64,000 bases of DNA from NCBI GenBank assembly GCA_021776635.1, contig JAJFFN010000021.1, positions 1 through 64,000 on the forward strand, given 5' to 3'. Under the pieces are notes generated by a model. It was not told the DNA's origin. It saw only the letters and a program-made list of their open reading frames with translations, and did no database searches. The first letter of the stretch is position 1, and each line of letters starts with the position of its first letter. This stretch comes from Robiginitomaculum sp. (GTDB taxonomy: Bacteria; Pseudomonadota; Alphaproteobacteria; Caulobacterales; Maricaulaceae). Below, one piece after another: positions 52,219 to 61,820 of the stretch. Made by a program: the position numbers and the translations under genes.

Positions 52219-54063
52219 TTACAATGCTTTATCCTCAGGCCAGAAAAGGTGTATATGCGTGCCGTCGGGGCCGGTTTTAATATCGCAGGTGGCACCCAAT
52301 TCCTCGGTTCGCCGGCGAATGCCGCGAAGACCAATACCACTATTGGTACCTGACTTTTTTGCCACTTTATCAATATCAAACCCCTGCCCATCATCTATGA
52401 TATGAATAGCCCGCTCGTCACTTCTGATCGTAATGGTCTTGGGGTTAGCATGTTTGACAGCATTGGTGACGGCTTCTTGTACAAGACGAATAACATTTAA
52501 GTTTTCAGATGCGGCTTCCTCACCTAGAAAAGGTGTATCGTGGACTTGCCAAATTAAGTCAATGTTTCCCGGTTGCATCAAGGGTTCAAGACGGTTTCGC
52601 AATGCTCCCAGTAACATATCTAAACTGTCATTGCCTTCCAAACTATCGATGATGAGGGCAATATCACGTAGTGCGTCCTCAAGTGAGGTTTTTACCACGT
52701 GATCGACTTTTGCCGTTTGGTTCATATAGGCAATAGTGTTAACCAATTGCCCGCCAACCCCGTCGTGAAGGTCGAGCATTAGGCGCTGGCGTTCTGCATT
52801 GACGGCTTTTTGTTTTTCATATTGGCTAATTTCTCCGGCTTTTTCTTCGATAGTTTTTTGCATGGACAATTGTAACCGCTCCATCGCGTTTACAGAAACC
52901 ACGAGCCGCAAGGCAATTAAGGCGGACGCCGCGACAAACATCAGCAAAGGTGCAAAATGTGCTAACTGAAAAGGAATGCGTTTAGGTGCCCAAAAATAAT
53001 ATAGATAATCAACGGCTCCACAGGCAAGGACAATAATGAAAACAACAAAATGCAAGCCGTTTACCAGTTTTGCCTGTGGGCGGTATTTCAAAAACAAGGC
53101 CGGAACAAGCAAGGCCCAAAGCCCGGTAAGTCCAAAATAAAGTGCCAATGCATCGGCTAAATATTCTGTCGGCACAAGCAGAAGCGCAAATGAGGTCAGG
53201 AGACAAAAGACAGAAAACAAACGGGTTAACGGTTTTATGGTCATCCCAATGATACAAAGACTATAATGGTAAAATGCATAGATATAAGCTTGTACGGCAA
53301 TAGCCCACACCACAGTCCGCAAATGATCTGGCACGGGTAAGTCAGGAAACAAGTAATGCAAACAAAAAACAACTGCGGACAAATTAGCGAGGCTTAGCCA
53401 TAAATATTCTTTTTCATGCCTTCTTATGAACCACAAGCCCAAAAAAATTGCACCAACGGTAATGGTCATGGCAAAAAATAGACGTTGGAAACCCATCCGC
53501 AAAACCTGGCGGAATTGATGCGCGATCCGTAACCTAAACGAATCGCCAATATAAACCGGATACAAGGATAGGCGCCCGTAATTATGTGCGCTAAGCTCTA
53601 TTTCTAAAATATTGTCTTTTGGTTTAACAAAATTGGGGGAAAAATTTGTATAAAAAGGGCGACTCCACAGACGGGGGAGCTGTCCATTTTTCCGGTCATA
53701 AACATTGCCAAATGGGCTTACCCGTTCCCCGTTAAGCACAAGGTTTGGAAAATCGGAATATTTTGGTAAAAAGACACCTTGCAAATCTGAGGATGTATTC
53801 AGCCTGTCAAAATAAAGGCGGTAGGTAACGGACCGCAACCCCGGTTCTCTGGTCGGAGTGGTAAAGTGCGGCAAGTTAATTTCGGTGTAATCAGAGGTGG
53901 ATTGGCACGTTTGTAAATCAGATTGGCACACTTCTGCGCGCGTATATCTCATTGCATTATCAAAGTCAGGGTAAGGATTGATCGGTAATTTAACAAAAAA
54001 TAAAACGATCAAACAAAGACAAGTGGCCGAAAAAACATAAGTCGCAATAAAGTTTTTACTCAT
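52219..54063 (-). CDS. 7TM sensor histidine kinase (NarL/HisKA_3 type)
   Basis: 614 residues. An N-terminal membrane segment (about 5-25) is followed by a beta-rich periplasmic domain of about 170 residues, then about seven membrane helices (about 195-400), a 7TMR-DISM-like plan. A short coiled coil leads to the HisKA_3 phosphoacceptor RQRLMLDLHDGVGGQL (His near 435) and a HATPase_c with AVTNAVKHANP (N box) and IIDDGQGFD (G1). The response regulator gene precedes it on the same strand by about 15 bases, so they form one pair. Confidence 0.88.
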   Translation of the reverse strand: MSKNFIATYVFSATCLCLIVLFFVKLPINPYPDFDNAMRYTRAEVCQSDLQTCQSTSDYTEINLPHFTTPTREPGLRSVTYRLYFDRLNTSSDLQGVFLPKYSDFPNLVLNGERVSPFGNVYDRKNGQLPRLWSRPFYTNFSPNFVKPKDNILEIELSAHNYGRLSLYPVYIGDSFRLRIAHQFRQVLRMGFQRLFFAMTITVGAIFLGLWFIRRHEKEYLWLSLANLSAVVFCLHYLFPDLPVPDHLRTVVWAIAVQAYIYAFYHYSLCIIGMTIKPLTRLFSVFCLLTSFALLLVPTEYLADALALYFGLTGLWALLVPALFLKYRPQAKLVNGLHFVVFIIVLACGAVDYLYYFWAPKRIPFQLAHFAPLLMFVAASALIALRLVVSVNAMERLQLSMQKTIEEKAGEISQYEKQKAVNAERQRLMLDLHDGVGGQLVNTIAYMNQTAKVDHVVKTSLEDALRDIALIIDSLEGNDSLDMLLGALRNRLEPLMQPGNIDLIWQVHDTPFLGEEAASENLNVIRLVQEAVTNAVKHANPKTITIRSDERAIHIIDDGQGFDIDKVAKKSGTNSGIGLRGIRRRTEELGATCDIKTGPDGTHIHLFWPEDKAL

Positions 54064-54078
54064 ATTTCATTTTCAACA

Positions 54079-54765
54079 TTAACTGCCGTTTGAGATTATG
54101 TTCTCAGACACTGCAAGGGCAATGGCCTCTACATTGGAACGCACGCCTAGTTTTTCATAAATATGATTGATGTGTGTGCCGACCGTCCCAATCGATATTT
54201 CCAAATGCTGCGCAATTTCTTTGCGTTTAAAACCTTTGGCTAATAATTGCAACACATCCAGTTCTCTTGTGGTTAATTGCCGGCTTGCTTCGGATCGGTG
54301 TGTGTTGCGGTCAGGTCCGACAAGTTTCAAAAGAATACGGGCGATTTTAGGGCTCATTGGGGAGCCGCCACGTGCAATTTCCAATATGTGTTCTCCAATA
54401 TCGTGAAGATTGTCCCCCTTGAGAATAAAGCCCTTCGCCCCGGCTCGAATGGCCTCTAACACGCGGTTTTCATCGCCAAAAATACTGATAACCATGCAAT
54501 CGCATGGCCAATCAGTAGCTTTCACGGCACGAACGATTTCCACGCCTGAACCATCCGGTAGCCCCAAATCGGTCAAGACGAAACGCGGCTTATATTTTTG
54601 TAACATCGCAAGCCCCGTGGCCACATCACTTGCCGTGCCAACCACATGAAGCGCCGCATTTTTATTAATCTCTTTTTGCAGGCTTTGCGCCGTATAGGCG
54701 CGGTCTTCAACAATCAGAACGGATTGTAGCGACTGCACACTCAATTTGGGTTTTGACACAACCAT
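54079..54765 (-). CDS. NarL/LuxR-type response regulator
   Basis: 228 residues. The receiver domain has acidic residues in VEDRAY, the phospho-acceptor Asp in FVLTDLGLPDGSG near residue 62 and the conserved Lys in GAKGFILKGD. The LuxR-type helix-turn-helix LTTRELDVLQLLAKGFKRKEI is at about 160-220. It is the partner of the downstream histidine kinase and is divergent from the autotransporter gene, which it may control. Confidence 0.9.
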   Translation of the reverse strand: MVVSKPKLSVQSLQSVLIVEDRAYTAQSLQKEINKNAALHVVGTASDVATGLAMLQKYKPRFVLTDLGLPDGSGVEIVRAVKATDWPCDCMVISIFGDENRVLEAIRAGAKGFILKGDNLHDIGEHILEIARGGSPMSPKIARILLKLVGPDRNTHRSEASRQLTTRELDVLQLLAKGFKRKEIAQHLEISIGTVGTHINHIYEKLGVRSNVEAIALAVSENIISNGS

Positions 54766-55061
54766 TTACCGCCTATTAGCCCACTTGTTCCAATGAGCCC
54801 ACTTGTTACAAAGTAAAACATTAACAAGAATATCTCTCATTCGCTATATATGTATCTATGTATTTTTACGATTAGTGTTTTCGCAACACATGTCGCAAAA
54901 TTGATAAACGACATGAATCCATGAAACTACATGAATCCATGTATGGGCGCACTTATTTTCTATTATTATCCTTACCCCAATTCAACTTTGTCCAGAAATG
55001 GGCGCGCTCATATATTTTGATCACGCGCTCCACACTCTGACTGCGCTGCGGGAGGCTCATT
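54766..55061. promoter_or_regulatory. Divergent control region of regulator and adhesin
   Basis: 296 bp. Two pairs of short direct repeats each have an 18-bp period: AGCCCACTTGTT at 54778 and 54796, and ACATGAATCCATG at 54911 and 54929. The second unit contains CATG-AATC-CATG, itself an inverted repeat. These are good candidates for response-regulator sites. Confidence 0.45.
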
Positions 55062-58000
55062 ATGCGTCAATTTTTCAAAACCTTATTTGCTTTGGCCTTT
55101 TCGATCTTAATTATAGGCGTTTCGGGCGCTACTGCTTGGGCGCAACTGGCACCTGAGATAAAAGTGGACGGCGCAAACAGTCTTGAAGTCGTATCAGGGG
55201 ACACCACGCCCAGAACGCTGGACGGGACGGATTTTGGCTTGCAAACTGTCGGCACCACTACATCGTCCACAACTTTCTTTATATCCAATAATTTTGGCAC
55301 GGCTACGCTTAGCCTGGGCACTGTGACTATAACAGGTGCCAATGCAGGTGATTTTTCCATTGCATTTACATACCCTCCAGGTACAACCGTTCCAGTTGGT
55401 AATACCTCAGCGGACGTGATAATTACATTTGATCCATTAGCTAATGGTTTGCGTACGGCGACGGTCAATATTCCTAATAATGACCCGGATGAAAACCCCT
55501 ATACCTTTGCTATTCAAGGCACTGGTCAGGGCGCCGCCGCCGTACCCGAAATCAACGTCACCGGCAGCGGAAATACCATTGTCAATGGCGACACTACGCC
55601 CTCGGTTGCTGACCGTACCGACTTTGGAACATTGACAGTTGGAGATACCCCCCAAAACAGGGGGCTTGTTATTGAAAATCTCGGCGCGGGCACCCTAAAT
55701 CTCGGTGCCAATTCTGTTTCCATCAGTGGCCCGGATGCTGGTGATTTTTCCGTATTTACCCAGCCGTTAACGACGGTCAATGCTGGGGGAACCCGCACCT
55801 TTACCCTGCGCTTTGACCCGCAGTCTGCCGGCCTTAAAAGTGCCACGGTATCGATCAATAATGATGATGCGGATGAAAACCCCTATACCTTCTCTATACA
55901 AGGTACAGGCAATGCGCCGGAGATGAAGGTTGACGGTGATGCCAGTTTGGAAATTATTTCTGGCGATACCACGCCGAGCACGACGGATGGCACGGATTTT
56001 GGCACTATTGGTATTGGCGTGCAAAGCCTTGAGCAAATTTTCTTTATTTCAAACGCTTTTGGAACTGCGAGCTTGAACCTTGGTACAGTAAGCATTTCAG
56101 GGGCGCATGCGGGTGATTTTAGTATTACGACAATACCTTCGAGCAGTGTTGCAATAGGCGCAGCCACGACCAATCTTGGTATAAAATTTACGCCCGCTAC
56201 GGCGGGTTTGCGCACCGCGACCGTCAGCATTCCCAATAATGACGTCGATGAAAACCCCTATACGTTCTCTATACAAGGTACCGGCTCAGATAACCCCGAG
56301 ATCAAGGTTGATGGTGCTGGCAGTCTTGAAGTTGTCTCGGGCGACACGACGCCGAGCACGACGGATGGCACGGATTTTGGCTTAGTTGCTAATGGCGGCA
56401 TGAGCCCGGACACTACGTTCTTTATCTCCAATACTTTTGGTATAGCGCCGCTAACCTTAGGCACAGTTACCCTCATTGGTGCCAATCCCGGCGATTTTGT
56501 CATTTCCGCGCAACCGTCCAGTCCCGTTGCAGTGGGCGGAGACACGACCACGTTGATAGTAAAATTTGCCCCCACAACCACGGGCCTGCGTACCGCGACG
56601 GTCAATATTCCCAATAATGACGCTGATGAAAACCCTTATACCTTTGCTATTCAAGGCACGGGTACGGCGGCGGCACCAAGAATTGCCTCCGTTACCCGCC
56701 AGAACCCGACGGTGCAAAACACCAGTGCGGATACCTTAACATGGCGTGTCACATTTGATGTGCCGGTGCAAAATGTTGATGCCGGCTTAGGTGGTGATTT
56801 TATTGTTGCTGGCGTGACAAACGGCACGGTGAGCGTGGTGAGTGTTTCGACCAGCGTTTATGATGTCACCATTTCCGGTGGTGATTTGGCTGGGCTAAAT
56901 GATACCGTCACATTTTTCATTAATAATACGACACAAGACATTACCGATCTTGCCGGCAATGCTTTGGTGAATTTGAGCCCAACGGGCGCAAATGACAATG
57001 ATTTTAATGTCTCCAATACCGCACCGGTTCCTGAGATCAATATCACGGGAAATGGGCAAAATATTTTAACAGGCGACACCACCCCACAAGTAGCCGACAA
57101 TACGGATTTTGGCAGCCATGATGTTGCGGGCGGCCAACAGGCCAACACATTTACCGTCTTCAGTGCCGGAACGGCCCAGTTGGATTTGAATGTCGGCGGG
57201 GTGCCCGTGGTTTTATCTGGTGCCAACGCGGGCGATTTTTCCATAGACAGTCAACCGGCGCAATTCATGGGTACAGGGACAAATAGTAGCTTTTCTATCC
57301 GGTTTAATCCAACCGCACTTGGCCTGCGCACGGCCACCATAACCATTGCTAATAATGACCCCGACGAAAACCCGTTCACATTTACCGTACAAGGTACAGG
57401 TACCGATTTGACCGCACCGCGTATTGCCTCGATTGATACCTTATTCGTTGGTTCCCCCACCGACAGTGACGAAATCATCTGGCGTATATTGTTTAGTGAA
57501 ACCGTACTGAATGTAACCCTCGATGATTTCGCGTTAAGCGGCACAACGGCCCCTCTGTCCGTACGCACGCCTGTTACAGATAATCCTGGATTTGGTACGT
57601 TGATAGACCTGCGCGCCATCGGTGGTGATCTGGCAGAACTCAACGGCAACATAACGCTCTCATTAGCAGGTACGCAAAATATCACGGATGTTTCTGGCAA
57701 TGCCCTGACCAATACGGCGCCCACCGGTTTGGATGACCGCATTGTCCAGATCATCAATGTTGACCCGGATATTCGGGTGACTGGCAATGGCACAAACCCG
57801 GTTGCAAATAGCGGCCCGGATCTGGTCAACGGCCAAACCGCAACTTCGGCTGCTGACGGTACGGATTTTGGCAATCATGTGGTGGGGGTTCAATCGGACC
57901 GGTTTTTTTACAGCGTCGGCAATACCATTCAGTTCAGCACATTGATAGCCGATGTGTCCCAAGCAATTATGAGCGGCCCTGCGGCGGCGGACTTTACGGT

Positions 58001-60671
58001 TACTGGATCAAACAATCTGACGCTTCCTGGCTTGGGAACGTCTGGGTTTACCATGCGGTTTACCCCCTCCGCATTGGGTGCGCGCAATGCAACCGTGACC
58101 ATTGTTTCCAACGACCCGGACGAAAATCCATTCACGTTTAATGTCACGGGTACAGGTATAGCCGGCCCTGCGACAACCCTCGTGGCAACATCAGGCACAC
58201 CTCAATCTCAAACCATCAATGCCGGTTTTAGCAATCCTGTTGTCGCGACGATAACAGATGCTGGCGGTAATCCGGTCTCTGGTGTAACGGTGAACTTCGC
58301 CGCTCCGGGCGCAGGGGCATCGGCGACACTGTCGGCTCCATCGGCGGTTACAGACGCCAATGGACAGGCCAGTGTCACGGCCACAGCCAACGGCACAGCC
58401 GGGAGCTATAGTGTGACGGCTTCTGCTACGGGTCTGACAGATGTGACCTTCGCGCTGACCAACACTGTTGGTGCAGCCACAACCCTCGCCATCACTTCGG
58501 GAACGCCCCAGTCACAAACGGAGGGACTGGCGTTTGCGGATCCGCTTGTCGTCACCATAACAGACGCCAGTGGCAATCCCGTGTCGGGTGTCAGTGTCGG
58601 CTTTGGCGCACCAGCTTCGGGGGCCAGCGCGACGCTATCCGCCGCAACTGCAACCACCGATGCATCGGGTCAAGCCAGCGTCACCGCGACGGCCAATAAC
58701 ACGGCCGGGAGCTATAGTGTGACGGCTTCTGCTACGGGTCTGACTAGCGGTACATTTGCTTTGACGAATATTTCCGCCGATACCACACCACCTACCATCA
58801 GTTTTACAGGTGTGCCGAGCGTTACAAACGGCTCAACCGCCTTTACCATTACTGGCACATTTAGTGAAACCATCACCGGGTTTACTGTTAGTGATATTTC
58901 CGTAACCAATGGCGCGGCTTCAGACCTTGCAGTTACCGGGTTGAATTTCACCGCGAAAATCACACCAGACGGAAACGGGGATGTCGGTGTTAGCATCGCT
59001 GCAAATGTCGTGCAGGACGCGGCGGGCAATGGCAACACGGCCACCGCCGGCCAGACCGCTAGCCTGGACAATGCCGCACCGACCCTCGCCATAACGCTGC
59101 CGAGTGGCACTTCTACGGGGCCGGTGACCGCGACCTTTACATTTAGTGAAGCCGTGAGCGGGTTTGTTCTTGGTGACATCTCCGTAAGCGGCGGTTCGGC
59201 CTCAAACCTATTGGCAACAGGTAATGGCGGTACAAGTTTTACCGCAACTATTACGCCCAATGCAGGAACCCAAGGTGATGTCACGGTTTCAGTAGTGGCC
59301 GGTGCTTATACGGATCAGATTGGGAACCAAAACACAGCCGCGAGTTCGGCGACGTTGAACGTCGATAACCAAGCGCCAACAGTTACACTTTCTAATGTCG
59401 CATCGGAGGTTATCGCAGATTTTGGCGTCACCGCCACATTTGGAGAAGATGTAACAGGTTTTACTGTAAGCGACATCACCGTAAGCAACGCAAACGTTTC
59501 CGGCTTTACCGCGATTGATGGCATGAACTACAGCTTTACCATCACCCCATTACAGTTAGGTACTGTCACCGTTGATGTGGCCGCCAATGTCGCGGCTGAC
59601 GCTGCGGGCAATGGCAATACGGCTTTGGCAAACCGGCTCACTACAGAGTTTACAATAGACCGCAATGCGATCCGTATCCGCACGCAAGCCATCATTTATA
59701 ATTTTTTGGCGCAGCGAGCTGATCAGCTAACGGCAGCCGAACCTGATTTATCACGGCGCTTGCAAAATACCGGCACGCAAGGTCGTCTGAACGGCAATGC
59801 CGAAATCGGCAATGTCCGTCTCGCCTTTAACGGGACGGCGTCAGGTGAAGATTTGAATTTAGCCGGTGCTTTTGGGGCTGATAAAGCGGCCAAGATCAGT
59901 ACATGGTTACAAGCAGGTTTAAGCGCGGTTGATAATGACAATGGGTCTGATGCAGATTTGTTTTTGCTACACGGCGGCGTCGATTACCGTCTGAACGAAG
60001 ATGTCGTGATCGGATTAATGGCGCAATATGACTATACAAATCTAGAGCGTATGGCCACGCCAAGCGATAGCGGTTTTGACGCGAGCGGTAAAGGCTGGCT
60101 AGTTGGGCCCTACGTGGTTGCTCGCCTGAAAGATAACCTCGTGTTTGACGGGCGGATTGCTTGGGGTCAATCAGATAATGAAGTGTCGCCGTCGGGTACC
60201 TATATTGATAAATTCAATACCAATCGCTGGCTTTTAAAGGGGCAATTGAGCGGTGAAATGGGCAATCTCGCAGGCTGGGCGGTTGCCCCCGAACTGGCCT
60301 TGATGTATTTCCAAGATAAACAATCTGGCTTTACGGACAGCAACGGCATTAACATCAATGCGCAGACGGTCGATCTGGGGCGGTTGAGTTTTGGCCCACG
60401 TTTTTCCAGAAAAATTACCATGAGTGAGAGCTTAACCTTGCATCCGGAACTTTCCGTGCGCGGCATATGGGATTTCGACACGCCAGGCGAAATGGATTTG
60501 CTCAGCGGGATTATTACTAAAAATGACCGCTTTCGTGCGCGCAGCCAAGCAGGCTTGCGCTTGGATTTCATGAGCGGCACCAGCGTTGGTTTTAATGGTT
60601 TCTATGACGGCATAGGTGCAGAAAACTTCAATGCGTACGGCGGATTTATACAGATTGATGTTACTTATTAA
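55062..60671 (+). CDS. Giant autotransporter adhesin
   Basis: 1,869 residues. Signal peptide 1-28 (ATAWAQ). Six choice-of-anchor D (ASPM/SPD-2/Hydin-like) repeats of about 120 residues, at about 32-153, 163-282, 286-408, 412-535, 657-782 and 902-1032, each with a GDTTP...DGTDFG start and NPYTFAIQGTG-like end. Two SwmB-like Ig domains (about 537-655, 785-900) are interspersed. Two Big_1-like domains follow (about 1034-1235, GTPQSQT...), then three Big-type domains with FSE-x-TGFTVSDI (about 1238-1530). The last 335 residues form an autotransporter beta-barrel ending in Tyr. Type Va secretion is expected; probably surface adhesion. Divergent from a histidine kinase/regulator pair. Confidence 0.88.
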   Translation: MRQFFKTLFALAFSILIIGVSGATAWAQLAPEIKVDGANSLEVVSGDTTPRTLDGTDFGLQTVGTTTSSTTFFISNNFGTATLSLGTVTITGANAGDFSIAFTYPPGTTVPVGNTSADVIITFDPLANGLRTATVNIPNNDPDENPYTFAIQGTGQGAAAVPEINVTGSGNTIVNGDTTPSVADRTDFGTLTVGDTPQNRGLVIENLGAGTLNLGANSVSISGPDAGDFSVFTQPLTTVNAGGTRTFTLRFDPQSAGLKSATVSINNDDADENPYTFSIQGTGNAPEMKVDGDASLEIISGDTTPSTTDGTDFGTIGIGVQSLEQIFFISNAFGTASLNLGTVSISGAHAGDFSITTIPSSSVAIGAATTNLGIKFTPATAGLRTATVSIPNNDVDENPYTFSIQGTGSDNPEIKVDGAGSLEVVSGDTTPSTTDGTDFGLVANGGMSPDTTFFISNTFGIAPLTLGTVTLIGANPGDFVISAQPSSPVAVGGDTTTLIVKFAPTTTGLRTATVNIPNNDADENPYTFAIQGTGTAAAPRIASVTRQNPTVQNTSADTLTWRVTFDVPVQNVDAGLGGDFIVAGVTNGTVSVVSVSTSVYDVTISGGDLAGLNDTVTFFINNTTQDITDLAGNALVNLSPTGANDNDFNVSNTAPVPEINITGNGQNILTGDTTPQVADNTDFGSHDVAGGQQANTFTVFSAGTAQLDLNVGGVPVVLSGANAGDFSIDSQPAQFMGTGTNSSFSIRFNPTALGLRTATITIANNDPDENPFTFTVQGTGTDLTAPRIASIDTLFVGSPTDSDEIIWRILFSETVLNVTLDDFALSGTTAPLSVRTPVTDNPGFGTLIDLRAIGGDLAELNGNITLSLAGTQNITDVSGNALTNTAPTGLDDRIVQIINVDPDIRVTGNGTNPVANSGPDLVNGQTATSAADGTDFGNHVVGVQSDRFFYSVGNTIQFSTLIADVSQAIMSGPAAADFTVTGSNNLTLPGLGTSGFTMRFTPSALGARNATVTIVSNDPDENPFTFNVTGTGIAGPATTLVATSGTPQSQTINAGFSNPVVATITDAGGNPVSGVTVNFAAPGAGASATLSAPSAVTDANGQASVTATANGTAGSYSVTASATGLTDVTFALTNTVGAATTLAITSGTPQSQTEGLAFADPLVVTITDASGNPVSGVSVGFGAPASGASATLSAATATTDASGQASVTATANNTAGSYSVTASATGLTSGTFALTNISADTTPPTISFTGVPSVTNGSTAFTITGTFSETITGFTVSDISVTNGAASDLAVTGLNFTAKITPDGNGDVGVSIAANVVQDAAGNGNTATAGQTASLDNAAPTLAITLPSGTSTGPVTATFTFSEAVSGFVLGDISVSGGSASNLLATGNGGTSFTATITPNAGTQGDVTVSVVAGAYTDQIGNQNTAASSATLNVDNQAPTVTLSNVASEVIADFGVTATFGEDVTGFTVSDITVSNANVSGFTAIDGMNYSFTITPLQLGTVTVDVAANVAADAAGNGNTALANRLTTEFTIDRNAIRIRTQAIIYNFLAQRADQLTAAEPDLSRRLQNTGTQGRLNGNAEIGNVRLAFNGTASGEDLNLAGAFGADKAAKISTWLQAGLSAVDNDNGSDADLFLLHGGVDYRLNEDVVIGLMAQYDYTNLERMATPSDSGFDASGKGWLVGPYVVARLKDNLVFDGRIAWGQSDNEVSPSGTYIDKFNTNRWLLKGQLSGEMGNLAGWAVAPELALMYFQDKQSGFTDSNGININAQTVDLGRLSFGPRFSRKITMSESLTLHPELSVRGIWDFDTPGEMDLLSGIITKNDRFRARSQAGLRLDFMSGTSVGFNGFYDGIGAENFNAYGGFIQIDVTY

Positions 60672-60703
60672 AGCGATAAGGCCGCAATACCGTCTTCATA
60701 TCT

Positions 60704-60734
60704 GTAAATGGTGCGGCTGAGAGGTTTTCGGGTT
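60704..60734 (+). repeat. Right copy of 31-bp direct repeat
   Basis: GTAAATGGTGCG followed by GCTGAGAGGTT and TTCGGGTT, 27 of 31 bases identical to 50228-50258, same orientation, 10.5 kb apart. The reverse complement ends CTCTCAGCCGCACCA, again like a tRNA 3' end. Confidence 0.6.
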
Positions 60735-60960
60735 TGTGTCCTCTTAATCGTCACATAGAATGAAACCCCTTATAAACCAACGCGATATTTATTTAAAACA
60801 TCTAATCCCACGGGGATTTTGCTACATTTGTAAAGACGTCCATCCGTATTAGATATGTGCGAACGCGAAACATTAATTTGTGAAAATAGATATTACAGCA
60901 GCACACATGTTAATTCACGCCGCAAAATATGCAGGCAAAGAGCATCCAATTTCCGTTTAA

Positions 60961-61019
60961 ATATCCACCCAAATAAAATATCCACCGAAATAAAATATCC
61001 ACCCAAATAAAATATCCAA
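60961..61019 (+). repeat. 17-bp tandem repeat, 3.5 copies
   Basis: Unit ATATCCACCCAAATAAA at 60961, 60978 (one change) and 60995, with a partial copy at 61012. Confidence 0.85.
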
Positions 61020-61031
61020 CTGACTGGCTTC

Positions 61032-61073
61032 CCCTAAACGCGTGGCCCTAAACGCGTGGCCCTAAACGCGTGG
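61032..61073 (+). repeat. 14-bp tandem repeat, 3 exact copies
   Basis: CCCTAAACGCGTGG three times (61032, 61046, 61060). Each unit contains the palindrome ACGCGT. It lies 110 bp before a response regulator gene, so it could be a binding array. Confidence 0.85.
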
Positions 61074-61184
61074 GATGTCTCTCGTAAAATATCCCTTTTG
61101 GCCTGGTTCCCTAACACAAATGCACTAATTGCTTTATCAAAATATTTTCTCTACCCTAGATAATAATTTAGAGGTGGGACGGTT

Positions 61185-61820
61185 ATGCGTATATTAATCG
61201 CTGATGATCATCCGATTTTCAGAGAAGGGTTACGGCACATAGTCTGTAAGCTTTTCGAAGTTGATAGGGTTTATGAAGCTGGCGACATGGAAGGCGTTCA
61301 AGCAATATTGCATGAAAAGCCAGAGCTAGATTTAATGATTTTGGATCTATTTTTTCCGGGTTTTGAAGTGCGTCGGGATTTTAAAACTGTACGGCGCACA
61401 CTGGCTATGACCCCGATACTTGCAGTGTCTATGACCAGCAATATGGACGATGTGAATACCATTCTTGATTTGGGGGCTAATGGGTTTGTATCAAAATCCG
61501 TTAAACCAGACGTTTTAAAGCAAGCCATTACGGACATTATGCAAGGCGAGCACATTGTCCGCCTCGCTACAAATACGATGGTGAAATCTCTGGACGATGG
61601 ACAAGATTTTATCCTTGACCAACGTTTACGCAAATTATCAGCTCGGCAGTTACAAGTGCTTAAATGTATCGCCAAAGGAAAATCGAACAAAGAAATTGCT
61701 CGTGCCTTGGATATTTCGCCAAACACAGTGCGTATCCACGTTTCTGCATTACTTAAAAACCTGGATGTCAGTTCACGTTCCGCAGCGGCTTCATTTGCGG
61801 CAGCTCGGGGGCTTGGTTAA
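61185..61820 (+). CDS. LuxR-type response regulator
   Basis: 211 residues: receiver with [11 protein letters not shown] at the start, acceptor Asp in MILDLFFPG near 53, conserved Lys in [10 protein letters not shown] near 107, then a LuxR-type helix-turn-helix ([20 protein letters not shown]). A separate regulator from the one at 54 kb. Its stop codon touches the GTG of the hybrid kinase gene, so the two are one operon. Confidence 0.9.
   Translation: MRILIADDHPIFREGLRHIVCKLFEVDRVYEAGDMEGVQAILHEKPELDLMILDLFFPGFEVRRDFKTVRRTLAMTPILAVSMTSNMDDVNTILDLGANGFVSKSVKPDVLKQAITDIMQGEHIVRLATNTMVKSLDDGQDFILDQRLRKLSARQLQVLKCIAKGKSNKEIARALDISPNTVRIHVSALLKNLDVSSRSAAASFAAARGLG

Larger units (their letters stand above)
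60672..61184. other. 513-bp gap with repeats
   Basis: No gene. It holds the right copy of the 31-bp direct repeat (60704-60734), two short tandem arrays (60961-61019 and 61032-61073) and the promoter region of the following response regulator gene. The rest is AT-rich. Confidence 0.6.

Noticed and set aside
55067..60580. Many minus-strand open frames under the autotransporter gene
   Set aside because: Shadows of the repetitive plus-strand gene with no ribosome sites or domains of their own.
60961..61073. CRISPR array
   Set aside because: Units are 17 and 14 bp, directly adjacent without spacers, and no cas gene is nearby.
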